Assembly: GCA_963920635.1 (NCBI GenBank)
Contig: OY987300.1
Coordinates: forward strand, 59,310,915 to 59,374,914
Direction of reading: 5' to 3'
DNA: 64,000 nucleotides
DNA from: Pseudeuparius sepicola
Lineage: Eukaryota > Arthropoda > Insecta > Coleoptera > Anthribidae
Shown: positions 57,016 through 64,000 of the stretch, piece after piece
Layout: every line of letters starts with the position of its first letter
Position numbering within the stretch: the stretch's first letter is position 1
Notes under the pieces: model-generated
What the model saw: the letters and a program-made list of their open reading frames with translations, nothing else
The model's database searches: none
What the model was told of the DNA's origin: nothing
Position numbers and translations under genes: made by a program

Positions 57016-57228
57016 ATGTACAACCAGACCATTCAGATCGAATCAGACATGGTGCCCTGCCCCTACATTGCCAGCCACATGGTACGGAGAAGTCGACTGC
57101 AGAATCATCTGGTGAAGTGTCGGCGACAGTTGGGACATGTGCCTGAAATCAATTGGGAAGAGTATTACCGACATATCAACAATCAGCCGTCGATGATCAT
57201 AAGAAATCCCAGGATTGGCCCGGAATAA
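57016..57228 (+). CDS. CHHC zinc-finger protein of GTSF1/U11-48K type
   Basis: The 70-residue product has one CHHC finger: C15-x5-H21-x9-H31-x3-C35, read as CPYIASHMVRRSRLQNHLVKC. This spacing and the CPY...H...R-x-x-HL-x-KC pattern are those of the U11-48K-like CHHC zinc finger, found in the spliceosomal protein U11-48K, tRNA methyltransferase TRM13 and gametocyte-specific factor 1 (Asterix in flies), a partner of Piwi in piRNA silencing. These fingers bind RNA. The tail (WEEYYRHINNQP) is short, without the acidic C-terminus that binds Piwi in GTSF1. It has its own TATA box and two AATAAA signals after the stop. A role against host RNA silencing is a hypothesis only. Confidence 0.85.
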   Translation: MYNQTIQIESDMVPCPYIASHMVRRSRLQNHLVKCRRQLGHVPEINWEEYYRHINNQPSMIIRNPRIGPE

Positions 57229-57383
57229 AAATGTTGTAAAATAAAAATATTGTAAAATAAAAGTCATATTTTTTAATCAGTGCTTTATTCCAACCTTCTT
57301 CTATACAAGTCTGCTAACAAAAATTGATTATAATAAGAGTACAGTTCAAAAATTCAATATGTTTCCATGCTACATACCGCATT

Positions 57384-57917
57384 TCACATTAAAAATACAA
57401 TTTCCATTACATTTATGGCATAGTTACTACGTACTAATAATTCATTGACCTTATCTAAAAAATTAAGGTAAAAATCATACAATTCAAAATTAATCAAAAA
57501 GCTCATCCTTGAAGTCACATATGGTGCGATATTTAGTAGCTCGAAAACCTCTGCTATGGAAAACCATTGGCTAACACCATATTTTGCAAGCAACACTCGT
57601 TGATTTCCATCTGCAGTCAACATGGTTCTTAACAATATATCGTCAAATCTGATGAACATCGGGGTACCCAGGTTGTTGGTAAAGTTGTTTAAATTATTCA
57701 CTAATTCTTTCCACTCCAAATAGTCCAGCGAAATCACATTTCGTCGCACTGTTGATCGGATATTAACTTGGGGTTTGAAATATCTCATAATGCTCAAACC
57801 ATTATTAATAATATATGTAGGTAATGTGAAGCATGATGATAGAAGCAGAGAATCTTCGCTTACATTGTTTACTTCTTCATGGTCGCTACCATCGGTTTCA
57901 TAGCCGCTGTCAACCAT
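57384..57917 (-). CDS. Maverick protein of 177 aa, function unknown
   Basis: I choose the ATG at 57917, 16 nt after the integrase stop; an earlier in-frame ATG at 57968 would overlap the integrase. The start is acidic (GYETDGSDHEEVNNVSED). A middle segment FKPQVNIRSTVRRNVISLDY followed by EWKELVNNL resembles the beta-sheet-plus-helix of PC4/p15-type single-stranded-DNA-binding coactivators (IR-x-Y...GI-x-L-x-x-x-EW-x-x-L), a weak resemblance. The C-terminal half is helical and hydrophobic. It is the last gene in the leftward cluster. An AATAAA on the - strand near 57282 would end the transcript, facing those of the CHHC gene. Confidence 0.65.
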   Translation of the reverse strand: MVDSGYETDGSDHEEVNNVSEDSLLLSSCFTLPTYIINNGLSIMRYFKPQVNIRSTVRRNVISLDYLEWKELVNNLNNFTNNLGTPMFIRFDDILLRTMLTADGNQRVLLAKYGVSQWFSIAEVFELLNIAPYVTSRMSFLINFELYDFYLNFLDKVNELLVRSNYAINVMEIVFLM

Positions 57918-57933
57918 CTTAACACTTGAAGCT

Positions 57934-58860
57934 CTACACGACGTTTGACTCAGAGATCCACGAATCATGGTCTTTATCAAAGCCCAACCATCGTACTAGC
58001 ACCTTCCCCCTCTTTCTACGAAGAATCTTTTCAACCAGGTAGACATCGGGATGTTCAGTTTTTTGCAATTCTTCGCGGTAAAACCCGCCCTTTATAGGAC
58101 TTCCATTTAAATCCTCTAGAAGATATGTAGGCGGGTTGGTAATTTGTACTTTGCTTATTTTAAACAATTCTGTACTCCAACTAGGCATATATCCTTTGGC
58201 AAATACGTGTTTCACTTTACTTATTCTCACAATATCTCCAACCTTCAATTTACTACCTCTGAAAATCTTCACGTGACTATACACTTTTTTAAGCAGATAT
58301 TGTTCGTTACTTTTATTAACTTGGTTGGGTTTCATCTGAATCACTCTATGCTTTCTGTTATTATACTCGGCAACTAGCGTAGGCAAATAATCATCCCATT
58401 TAAATTTACCATTTAGACTAAAATACTTAAATAATCGCTCTTTTAGAGTTCGTATTACTCTCTCGGCCATGGCGGCCTTCGTGATGCTAAAAGTGCTGTA
58501 ATGACTAATTTTGAATTTTCGCATCAAATTTTGAAATCTAGAGTTATAAAACTCTTTGCCCTGATCAGTTTGAAGGTTGCGAGGCTTTCGAGTTCCCGAT
58601 AGGATATCAGCAAAGGCGTTGGTAACATCTTCGGCAGACTTGGATTTGAGCGGTCTGCACCAAACAAATTTAGAGAAGCAATCGATTACAACCAGTATGA
58701 ATTTGAAGCCATTATTGTGACTAGCATACTGATCTAACTGCGCAAGATCAGCTTGCCACAAATCGTCTAAACCTTTAATGATAGTTCGACGACGTGGATA
58801 ATTTTTTCGCGCTGGTTTATGTAATTCCTTAACTACTTGAATTTTTTCTTTACTATGCAT
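57934..58860 (-). CDS. int: Maverick integrase (retroviral type) with C-terminal chromodomain
   Basis: The ATG at 58860 opens 308 codons. The DDE core is intact: D in LWQADLAQLDQY (about residue 36), D in LQTDQGKEF (about 99) and E in KAAMAERVIRTLKERL (about 134). An SH3-like basic segment follows (LKVGDIVRISKVKHVF), and a chromodomain ends the protein (DVYLVEKILRRKRGKVLVRW, then LGFDKDHDSW). Integrases of this type insert Mavericks with 6-bp target duplications; the chromodomain may steer insertion to marked chromatin. The N-terminal zinc-binding region is short or absent. Only 2 nt separate its ATG from the stop of the preceding gene. Confidence 0.93.
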   Translation of the reverse strand: MHSKEKIQVVKELHKPARKNYPRRRTIIKGLDDLWQADLAQLDQYASHNNGFKFILVVIDCFSKFVWCRPLKSKSAEDVTNAFADILSGTRKPRNLQTDQGKEFYNSRFQNLMRKFKISHYSTFSITKAAMAERVIRTLKERLFKYFSLNGKFKWDDYLPTLVAEYNNRKHRVIQMKPNQVNKSNEQYLLKKVYSHVKIFRGSKLKVGDIVRISKVKHVFAKGYMPSWSTELFKISKVQITNPPTYLLEDLNGSPIKGGFYREELQKTEHPDVYLVEKILRRKRGKVLVRWLGFDKDHDSWISESNVV

Positions 58861-58862
58861 GA

Positions 58863-59261
58863 CTATGCTCCACCCTCAAGGATTTCTGCAAGTCTGAGAG
58901 ATAGTAAGGATTGCATGCTCTTACCAGTTATTTTTAAATAATAATCTTCCATAGTTTTAACCAACTCTCTCAATTCATCGATCTTATCTTGGAAATTGTC
59001 TATCATTGTGTTGCGAATATGAAGATCGCATTCATCAGAATGCTGTTTAAGATTTGTGTAAAAATATTGTAATGTATGAATGACCCCCTCATCGACATAT
59101 TGTTTTGTGCTGGCATCGCTTTCATCGATCGGGTGATTAACGTTGCTCAGTCTGCGGTTGCTACAATCATAGTTTCCTTCTAGAGTCAAATTTAATGTGT
59201 AAACAGGTGGGCAAGACCTGCTCCTTGATTTCGAGGCACGTCCGAACTTGTTTAAGGACAT
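58863..59261 (-). CDS. Fibre-like coiled-coil protein, paralogue 1
   Basis: The 132-residue product starts MSLNKFGRASKSRSR. It has the segment RRLSNVNHPIDESDASTKQY-VD, a pattern (RL-x-NV-x-x-P...DA-x-TK-x-YVD) common in shafts and bases of phage and viral fibres, followed by a coiled coil (IDELRELVKTMEDYYLKI). It shares start, fibre motif and coiled coil with the next gene upstream (59269-59631), so the two arose by tandem duplication. A trimeric surface or spike component is a reasonable inference. It ends 2 nt before the integrase ATG and starts 7 nt after its paralogue's stop. Confidence 0.7.
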   Translation of the reverse strand: MSLNKFGRASKSRSRSCPPVYTLNLTLEGNYDCSNRRLSNVNHPIDESDASTKQYVDEGVIHTLQYFYTNLKQHSDECDLHIRNTMIDNFQDKIDELRELVKTMEDYYLKITGKSMQSLLSLRLAEILEGGA

Positions 59262-59268
59262 CTTTTAA

Positions 59269-59631
59269 CTAACTTGAATGATCTATAGGGACAAATCTGT
59301 CTAATAATTTGGGATTTGGCCCGGACTGTTCACCAACCATTTTTAAATAACATTCTTCAACAATTTTAACAAATTTTCTTATTTCATCGATCTCTTTCTC
59401 CAAAGCGTCTTTCACGCTACTCTCAATATTAACATCATGTTGTTCGAGCGTGACGTTAAAAGTTTTGAATGCCTCATTCATTTGTTTGTCAACATATTGC
59501 TTTGTCACAACATCATTGCTGCTAATCGGATAATTAACGTTGCACAGTCTGCGGGTTTTCAAATCATAATCCCCGTCATTCAACGAGTAAGGAATAGTCC
59601 TTGAAACACGTCCGAACTTGTTTAAAGGCAT
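59269..59631 (-). CDS. Fibre-like coiled-coil protein, paralogue 2
   Basis: The 120-residue product starts MPLNKFGRVSRTIPYS and carries DLKTRRLCNVNYPISSNDVV followed by TKQYVD, then a coiled coil (EIDEIRKFVKIVEECYLKM). Similarity to the neighbour at 58863-59261 runs through the whole protein, apart from the extra RSRS stretch there. Keeping two diverged copies, both open, suggests different roles or a heteromeric spike. Function is inferred from the fibre-type motif only. Confidence 0.7.
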   Translation of the reverse strand: MPLNKFGRVSRTIPYSLNDGDYDLKTRRLCNVNYPISSNDVVTKQYVDKQMNEAFKTFNVTLEQHDVNIESSVKDALEKEIDEIRKFVKIVEECYLKMVGEQSGPNPKLLDRFVPIDHSS

Positions 59632-59644
59632 CTTATAAATAACG

Positions 59645-60583
59645 TTAGAGAATAATTTTTGCTTCTTTCAATTCATTGATTATTGCTGTTATTTCGTTTT
59701 CGTGGGAAGTATTTCCGGCATCTTTTGATGCTATTAATAACCTTAACCTGTCCACAAGTTCATTAGGATCATCCCAGTAAACATATTCCACAGGTTTTGT
59801 GTTATACTTAAGATGCATGCCAGAACCCTTTACAGGTGTGGAGGTAGCCACCGGGCCCTTCATAAGAGGTTTAATAATATTAGAATACTTATTTTTGTAG
59901 CTATGTTTTAATCGTCCGTTTGAAGTAAGATGAGCACCAGTGAGATTTAAAATATCTCTGTAACTTTTCAAATCATCATCAGTACCTTCTGGATTATTAT
60001 AGAAAATTAGCTGGTAGAGACCATCAGTTCCCGCGAATCGGCTATTGTTGATGATTATATCACCAGACGTTTTTTCAAAATCGATATATTTATTTCCTAG
60101 CATCCATACTGATTTAGTTTCATCATACTTAGGACCATATGTCCTATCGATTTTAAGTGAATTAGCCATAAAGTCTGTTATACATGGTATAGATACTTTA
60201 GGATACACAGTATCAAAATGCCTGTACACTTTGTCAATTCCTTTCTCAACATCATTTAACGTTTCATTCATTTCTCCTAAAAGTGCAATTGGACTTTTCA
60301 ACGACTCGCGCCACTTTTCCATAAATGATTCAACTTTTGGTTCAACTTTCGGTTTTACTTCCGGTTTTAATTCTTGCTTAACTTGTAAATTTGCTAGAGA
60401 GCTTGTCACAGGTTTGAAAATTTTTTGTAAAGTTTCATTCTCATCAAATTTCCCTATTTTTAAGGCGGTGTATTTTTTTCTAATCGTTCGAGCTAGTTCA
60501 CTGATTTTCTTTGCGCGCTGCGCTTCTTGAATCTGTTCTTGCATCGACATCTCGATTAATAATAAGCGTATTGTGCTTCTCAT
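59645..60583 (-). CDS. DUF8207-type Maverick protein
   Basis: The ATG at 60583 opens 312 codons. A helical, charged N-terminal half (RAKKISELARTIRKKYTALK, then a KPEVKPKVEPKVE repeat) precedes a conserved domain with YGPKYDETKSVWMLGNKYID, GTDGLYQLIFYNNPEG, and the closing YWDDPNELVDRLRLLIASKD. I know this closing motif from a widespread protein of insect Mavericks (DUF8207), whose function is not established; its place in the capsid block suggests a virion or packaging role. Its ATG overlaps the ATPase stop as ATGA. The overlap and the absence of a separate promoter gap suggest one transcript for several genes or nested promoters. Confidence 0.8.
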   Translation of the reverse strand: MRSTIRLLLIEMSMQEQIQEAQRAKKISELARTIRKKYTALKIGKFDENETLQKIFKPVTSSLANLQVKQELKPEVKPKVEPKVESFMEKWRESLKSPIALLGEMNETLNDVEKGIDKVYRHFDTVYPKVSIPCITDFMANSLKIDRTYGPKYDETKSVWMLGNKYIDFEKTSGDIIINNSRFAGTDGLYQLIFYNNPEGTDDDLKSYRDILNLTGAHLTSNGRLKHSYKNKYSNIIKPLMKGPVATSTPVKGSGMHLKYNTKPVEYVYWDDPNELVDRLRLLIASKDAGNTSHENEITAIINELKEAKIIL

Positions 60584-61299
60584 AACTTTATATACCTATC
60601 AAAACCTATTCTATAGCGTCCCTCATTCATATTGAAATCTTTAACAATAACTAGAGTTCCAAAATTATCATTCCAACAAAGCGAGCAGAGATTCTTGAAA
60701 TCACCGTATGAGATGTCTGGTGATACGTGCTCTTCATAAATATGTCTAAGGTTTACGTCATCTTGTTTAAACAAAACGATTACATTACAATTGTCTCGTA
60801 TTAATTGCTTAGGTATTTTTGAATATGTCTGGCAGAGATATGCAGCATCTATATTTTTATGACGACCCATGGAGTAATATTCTCTAATTTTTTCCTGTGT
60901 CCCACAAGCCACATCATCGAAAATAAAAATTGAATTTTCTCTAGCCTCTGTTGGTGCAATGACGTCATCGTTTGAGCTAAATGGAAAATATCCAACACAT
61001 TTTGCTTCTTTAAGCACGTCTTGTAGTAACTGATATTTAGGTTGGTATAGAGATTTACTGTAAAGGTAGATGTTCTTAAATTTTAAGCCATTCTCGTTGA
61101 ATATTAAACTAAGCAGACTGTTTGTTTTACCACAACCGCTAGGACCGCAAAATATTGCTCTAATTGAATTTGGTAAGAGTACGCCATGTTTAGATTTCTC
61201 ACTTCGAGCAAAATCTAGATTTTCGATTGGTAGAGATAGTTGATGTGATTCGATACGCATCTTGTATACATCTAATAAGATAGCGTATGCTTGATGCAT
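60580..61299 (-). CDS. FtsK/HerA-type genome packaging ATPase of the Maverick
   Basis: The ATG at 61299 opens 239 codons. Walker A is CGPSGCGKTNSLL (residues 51-63, lysine 58) and Walker B is SIFIFDDVACG (123-133). A sensor-like region with YLCQTYSKIPKQLIRDNCN follows, as in A32-like packaging ATPases. The enzyme would pump element DNA into capsids. GATAGGTATATA lies directly before its ATG, and the same dodecamer precedes the ATG of the next gene inside this gene's own end. Confidence 0.9.
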   Translation of the reverse strand: MHQAYAILLDVYKMRIESHQLSLPIENLDFARSEKSKHGVLLPNSIRAIFCGPSGCGKTNSLLSLIFNENGLKFKNIYLYSKSLYQPKYQLLQDVLKEAKCVGYFPFSSNDDVIAPTEARENSIFIFDDVACGTQEKIREYYSMGRHKNIDAAYLCQTYSKIPKQLIRDNCNVIVLFKQDDVNLRHIYEEHVSPDISYGDFKNLCSLCWNDNFGTLVIVKDFNMNEGRYRIGFDRYIKL

Positions 61300-61375
61300 A
61301 TATACCTATCGGGATGTAAATAATAAACAGTTTTTCGATTAAGAATATTTATTTTCTACAACTATTACAATACAT

Positions 61376-61798
61376 TTAAGGCATGTAAGCTCGAATCTTC
61401 TGCTGCACAATACTCCTACACAGCGGGCACTTCTCCATGGAGTTTGCACAACTCATACAGCATGCCAAATGTCCACATGGAACCAGCAAGACTTCTATGT
61501 TTCTGCAGTAGCATACTATACATAAAAAGTCTGGATTGGTGTTATTTACTTTTTCAGGTGGGATGTCCACAGGCTTGATTTCACCTTTAATAAATGGACA
61601 ACTGGGACTCCAGCTAGCATGGTCTTGCCATGGATCATCATCCTTTTCCCATTTATATCCTTCAATATTGCAAAATGGACACCGGACAACATCTTCGTAA
61701 TTCGTATAAAAAAATCCTGCTCGGGCAAGCTTCTCTGATGATAGAGGGCTTGACCAGTTTTCAAACGTTCTTATAAGACTCTCGTAATTATGCTCCAT
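61376..61798 (-). CDS. iap: Inhibitor of apoptosis protein, one BIR plus RING
   Basis: The 140-residue product has one BIR domain at about 8-71 with zinc ligands C40, C43, H60 and C67 (C-x2-C-x16-H-x6-C, the canonical spacing; WQDHASWSPSCPF at its end). A C-terminal C3HC4 RING follows at 93-127 (CIVCYCRNIEVLLVPCGH, then CPLC). BIR domains bind caspases or their antagonists and the RING is an E3 ubiquitin ligase, so it should block cell death in the cytoplasm of the host cell. Baculoviruses and insects carry such proteins, usually with two or more BIRs; this compact form is like insect or viral single-BIR IAPs. All metal ligands are intact. It lies between the capsid protein and ATPase genes. 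A TATA-like CATATAAAAG lies about 100 nt upstream. Confidence 0.93.
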   Translation of the reverse strand: MEHNYESLIRTFENWSSPLSSEKLARAGFFYTNYEDVVRCPFCNIEGYKWEKDDDPWQDHASWSPSCPFIKGEIKPVDIPPEKVNNTNPDFLCIVCYCRNIEVLLVPCGHLACCMSCANSMEKCPLCRSIVQQKIRAYMP

Positions 61799-62248
61799 CG
61801 CTCATTCAGTAATACTCTTACTATTTCAATAAATAATTTTGCTACTAGCAATGAAGAACATATAGTAATGTAGTAAATTAGTGGCACGAAAGCGAGGTCT
61901 TTTATATGTTGTTCTTGACTGAGGTCTCTGGGTGTGGCCATTGTGGGCGTGGTGGAAGGTGGGACCTCCCTCCACACACTTTCAGCAATCGTATGATTTT
62001 GGAATACTGCTCGAAGTTTAAACTGAGTAGCATTTTTAGGCAGTCTTGCTACCGAAATTTTTTCAACTACCGTTTTAAATGGGAATCATCTTTTATCCTG
62101 TTCGCAAATAGATACCTTAGCATCTTCAGGGTTGTAAATATAGAACACATTATTTATTAATGAGAACAAAATAATGTGACCCAAACTCAGCAACATCTTG
62201 ATTATAACTGAAATGTATCAGTAAATGTTCTTTTATATATATACGGAT

Positions 62249-63484
62249 CTACATTAAATCTCGTACAGTTTCACTTAAAGGTAAATACTCCATGGTACAG
62301 TCATGCACAATTATGCAGTAGGCTCGAGTTCTATCAGGAAATCCATCACTATTTTCTATGTCCAACTTAACATCAACTGTGTTTATTTTTATAGATTCAT
62401 TCCGGCGAGAACAGTCAATTACAAACAGGGTTGCATTATTTTTGTAATCTGCATAGCTAAGTAGCGGGCGACTCTCCATTGCATTCATGTAACTCGGATA
62501 AAATTCCACATAGTTGTGATAGGCCTCCAAAAAGTCGTTAGCAGCAAAATTCAATCTCTGACGTTCGAATGGAAAATATTCACCGTTTACAATTAATCTT
62601 ACATCAGTCGCATCTATGTGATCAAATGACGTGGGATTTTTTTTAGAATTATCATTGCGATCAGTCTGAAATCCAACTATGACGTACCGAGGAGTTGACG
62701 CGGCTGCTGACGATTTTACGGCCCATATTTCTCTTTGGGAGTTTACAGTAAGATTTGGCAATTCATGTAGCTCCCATTTGCGGAACGCCATTATAATTGG
62801 ACGATCAATTTTTATAGATTTAAGCAGATCCAATCTAATGATATCATTCGGCTGAATATGTTTAACCTTTAATTCAATGTTGGAAATTGTTATTTCTGCA
62901 GTTATGGCAGGATCTGGTCTTGCAGCGTCTTGGGTTAGTAATAAGGCATTGTTATCATTTCGAGCTCGTATTAGTCTCACTGTTTGTTTACCACAAATTG
63001 CCATCTGATAATCGTTGAATATTCCAAACAGATGTTTTAGCGGTATTCTTACATTGAATGTTCCATCATTGTTAACAGCAAAAGATTTATTAACCCCAAC
63101 CCAGCTTGCTGTTGACATGCATTTTTCGTCATTAGCAGTATAGCAAAGATACGATCTGATCGTACTCACAATTCCGGGGTTTCTCACTACTTCTACTTCC
63201 TTGCCATTTAGTTCATAAGAAATTGAATCGAATAGAAATGCGGCACCGTTGTTGGCTAGTTTGCATTGTCCAGCACCGGTTTTCTTAGCCACTGTACCTT
63301 TGACAAAAATCGACGCATCGTACATCAACAACCATGCATCACCCTGATTAATGGTTATTTCCACAGTATCATTATTCCTAAATGACTTTACAAATGGGTA
63401 ATAGGTGCGCTTCTCTAAACGTTGAATAGATTCATCATAGGTTGGGGTGCGATGCACATTAAACACTTGAGGTGTTAGGGACAT
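62249..63484 (-). CDS. Maverick major capsid protein
   Basis: I take the ATG at 63484, giving 411 codons. The product lacks a signal peptide and is rich in beta-strand-like segments. It matches the double-jelly-roll capsid family of Mavericks/adintoviruses as I know it, often deposited in insects as F54H12.2-like proteins: the N-terminal KRTYYPFVKSFRNNDTVEI, INQGDAWLLMYDASIFV and NNGAAFLFDSISYELNGKEV segments, later LPLSETVRDLM at the end. It would form the hexon-like shell. It overlaps the preceding small gene by 26 nt in a different frame. AATAAA on the - strand near 62150 would end its transcript. Confidence 0.85.
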   Translation of the reverse strand: MSLTPQVFNVHRTPTYDESIQRLEKRTYYPFVKSFRNNDTVEITINQGDAWLLMYDASIFVKGTVAKKTGAGQCKLANNGAAFLFDSISYELNGKEVEVVRNPGIVSTIRSYLCYTANDEKCMSTASWVGVNKSFAVNNDGTFNVRIPLKHLFGIFNDYQMAICGKQTVRLIRARNDNNALLLTQDAARPDPAITAEITISNIELKVKHIQPNDIIRLDLLKSIKIDRPIIMAFRKWELHELPNLTVNSQREIWAVKSSAAASTPRYVIVGFQTDRNDNSKKNPTSFDHIDATDVRLIVNGEYFPFERQRLNFAANDFLEAYHNYVEFYPSYMNAMESRPLLSYADYKNNATLFVIDCSRRNESIKINTVDVKLDIENSDGFPDRTRAYCIIVHDCTMEYLPLSETVRDLM

Positions 63485-63680
63485 AGCCAAGTGCTTTCAA
63501 AAATTCTTGATTTTCCAACGAGAGACGATCTGCACTCTTCGGTGAAATATCTTTTAAAAATTGTTGATTTTCCAACGAGAGACGATCTGCACTCTTCGGT
63601 GAAATATTTGTTAGTGAATTTTTGGAGCATTGTGATTGCCTTTTATACGGTTGATATCTGTCATCAAAAACCAAAACCAT
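63459..63680 (-). CDS. Small Maverick protein with an internal 19-residue duplication
   Basis: I choose the ATG at 63680, 13 nt after the penton-like gene's stop. The product of about 73 residues starts MVLVFDDRYQPYKRQ. It contains ISPKSADRLSLENQQFLK and then the same 19-residue unit again with two changes, ending GYVPNTSSV. The LSLENQ-x-FLK-x-LG pattern recurs just before the capsid gene in related elements as I recall them, so the second copy is probably the ancestral one. It may be a minor virion or scaffold-type peptide; function unproven. Confidence 0.7.
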   Translation of the reverse strand: MVLVFDDRYQPYKRQSQCSKNSLTNISPKSADRLSLENQQFLKDISPKSADRLSLENQEFLKALGYVPNTSSV

Positions 63681-63693
63681 TTTCACAAAAATT

Positions 63694-64000
63694 TCATACA
63701 CGCTTCAACTCCAACCGTACAATTATTTCCTCACCTCTAAAATTTACAGGTTGAGAGTTCTGATCGAGAATATTTACAGTCAAATTATTAATCTCACGCT
63801 TTGCAACTGGCATGTACACCAGATTTTTCGGAGACTCGTCTATAGCGTAACCAGGATCGCTGCTAACTGCAAACTCGTAAATCGTATGAGTTGGTTGATT
63901 TTTATAGTATGCTCCAGATGTTACGTTACAATCTATATGTATAGTTCTGACCTTCACGATATTTACAGATATATCAGAAGTATGTAATTGTCCAGACTCT
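63694..64000 (-). CDS. Maverick penton-like (minor capsid) protein, C-terminal part
   Basis: The frame is open to the window's right edge and ends at 63694. The visible 102 residues include ISVNIVKVRTIHIDCNVTSG, HTIYEFAVSSDPGYAIDESP and the closing INNLTVNILDQNSQPVNFRG-EEI, which is the typical end of single-jelly-roll penton proteins of Mavericks. It would form capsid vertices together with the major capsid protein encoded just downstream. The start codon lies outside the window. Confidence 0.85.
   Translation of the reverse strand, partial: ESGQLHTSDISVNIVKVRTIHIDCNVTSGAYYKNQPTHTIYEFAVSSDPGYAIDESPKNLVYMPVAKREINNLTVNILDQNSQPVNFRGEEIIVRLELKRV

Larger units (their letters stand above)
48791..64000. 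mobile_element. Maverick/Polinton (adintovirus-like) element, right end beyond window
   Basis: Diagnostic genes of Mavericks occur together: protein-primed family-B DNA polymerase, retroviral-type integrase with chromodomain, FtsK/HerA-type packaging ATPase, double-jelly-roll-type major capsid protein and penton-like protein. At least 15 kb is present, the normal size for these elements being 15-20 kb or more. Genes converge at about 57.3 kb. Coding frames are mostly open; only the polymerase shows a stop. No adenain-type protease was found and may lie to the right. The left boundary is uncertain by several hundred bases. Confidence 0.9.

Noticed and set aside
57918..57968. Upstream ATG at 57968 for the 177-aa Maverick protein
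   Set aside because: It would overlap the chromodomain end of the integrase and reads the antiphase of that conserved sequence; the ATG at 57917 follows the stop at normal spacing.

Overview
The window is insect nuclear DNA. The two host genes that can be read are the homeobox exon of a labial (Hox1) gene on the + strand (20745-21187) and a complete chaoptin gene on the - strand (27048-32485), lying tail to tail about 6 kb apart. A long homeodomain with the labial signature, a chaoptin-type chain of leucine-rich repeats, short GT-AG introns, TTAGG-type interstitial telomere repeat and insect transposon families all fit an arthropod. I cannot name the order or species.

Region 1-20744 holds no host exon that I can recognise. 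It is either the 5' intron of labial or intergenic DNA, and it is packed with mobile elements: foldback elements with arms of several hundred bases, a 3.3 kb long-TIR transposon with a relic DUF4817-type helix-turn-helix coding segment, a jockey-like LINE relic, a Penelope-like fragment, and a Dong/R4-type retrotransposon (14009-16683) sitting in a TAA microsatellite inside another transposon. Region 21188-27047 carries nested MITEs, including an undamaged copy of the transposon that the Dong-like element interrupts. Region 34533-39948 is a 5.4 kb element with perfect 79-bp terminal inverted repeats that encloses an intact Tc1-type DD34E transposase. Region 40-48 kb is a patchwork of tandem repeats, a CR1-like LINE end, and MITEs whose target-site duplications can still be read.

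From about 48.8 kb to the right edge lies most of a Maverick/Polinton (adintovirus-like) element. Its left half is transcribed mostly rightward: a small OB-fold-like protein, an arginine-rich repeat array, an exonuclease-like protein, protein-primed family-B DNA polymerase with one in-frame stop, and a CHHC zinc-finger protein of the GTSF1/U11-48K type. A four-exon gene with three tiny introns runs leftward at 51.1-51.9 kb. The right half runs leftward as a compact gene block: penton-like protein (cut by the window), a small linker protein with an internal duplication, major capsid protein, a BIR-RING inhibitor-of-apoptosis protein, packaging ATPase, a DUF8207-type protein, two paralogous fibre-like proteins, a chromodomain integrase, and a 177-aa unknown protein. 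Replication (PolB), integration (integrase), packaging (ATPase) and capsid genes form the core. The IAP, CHHC, spliced and fibre-like genes look like accessory functions aimed at the host cell. No maturation protease was seen, and the right terminus lies outside the window.
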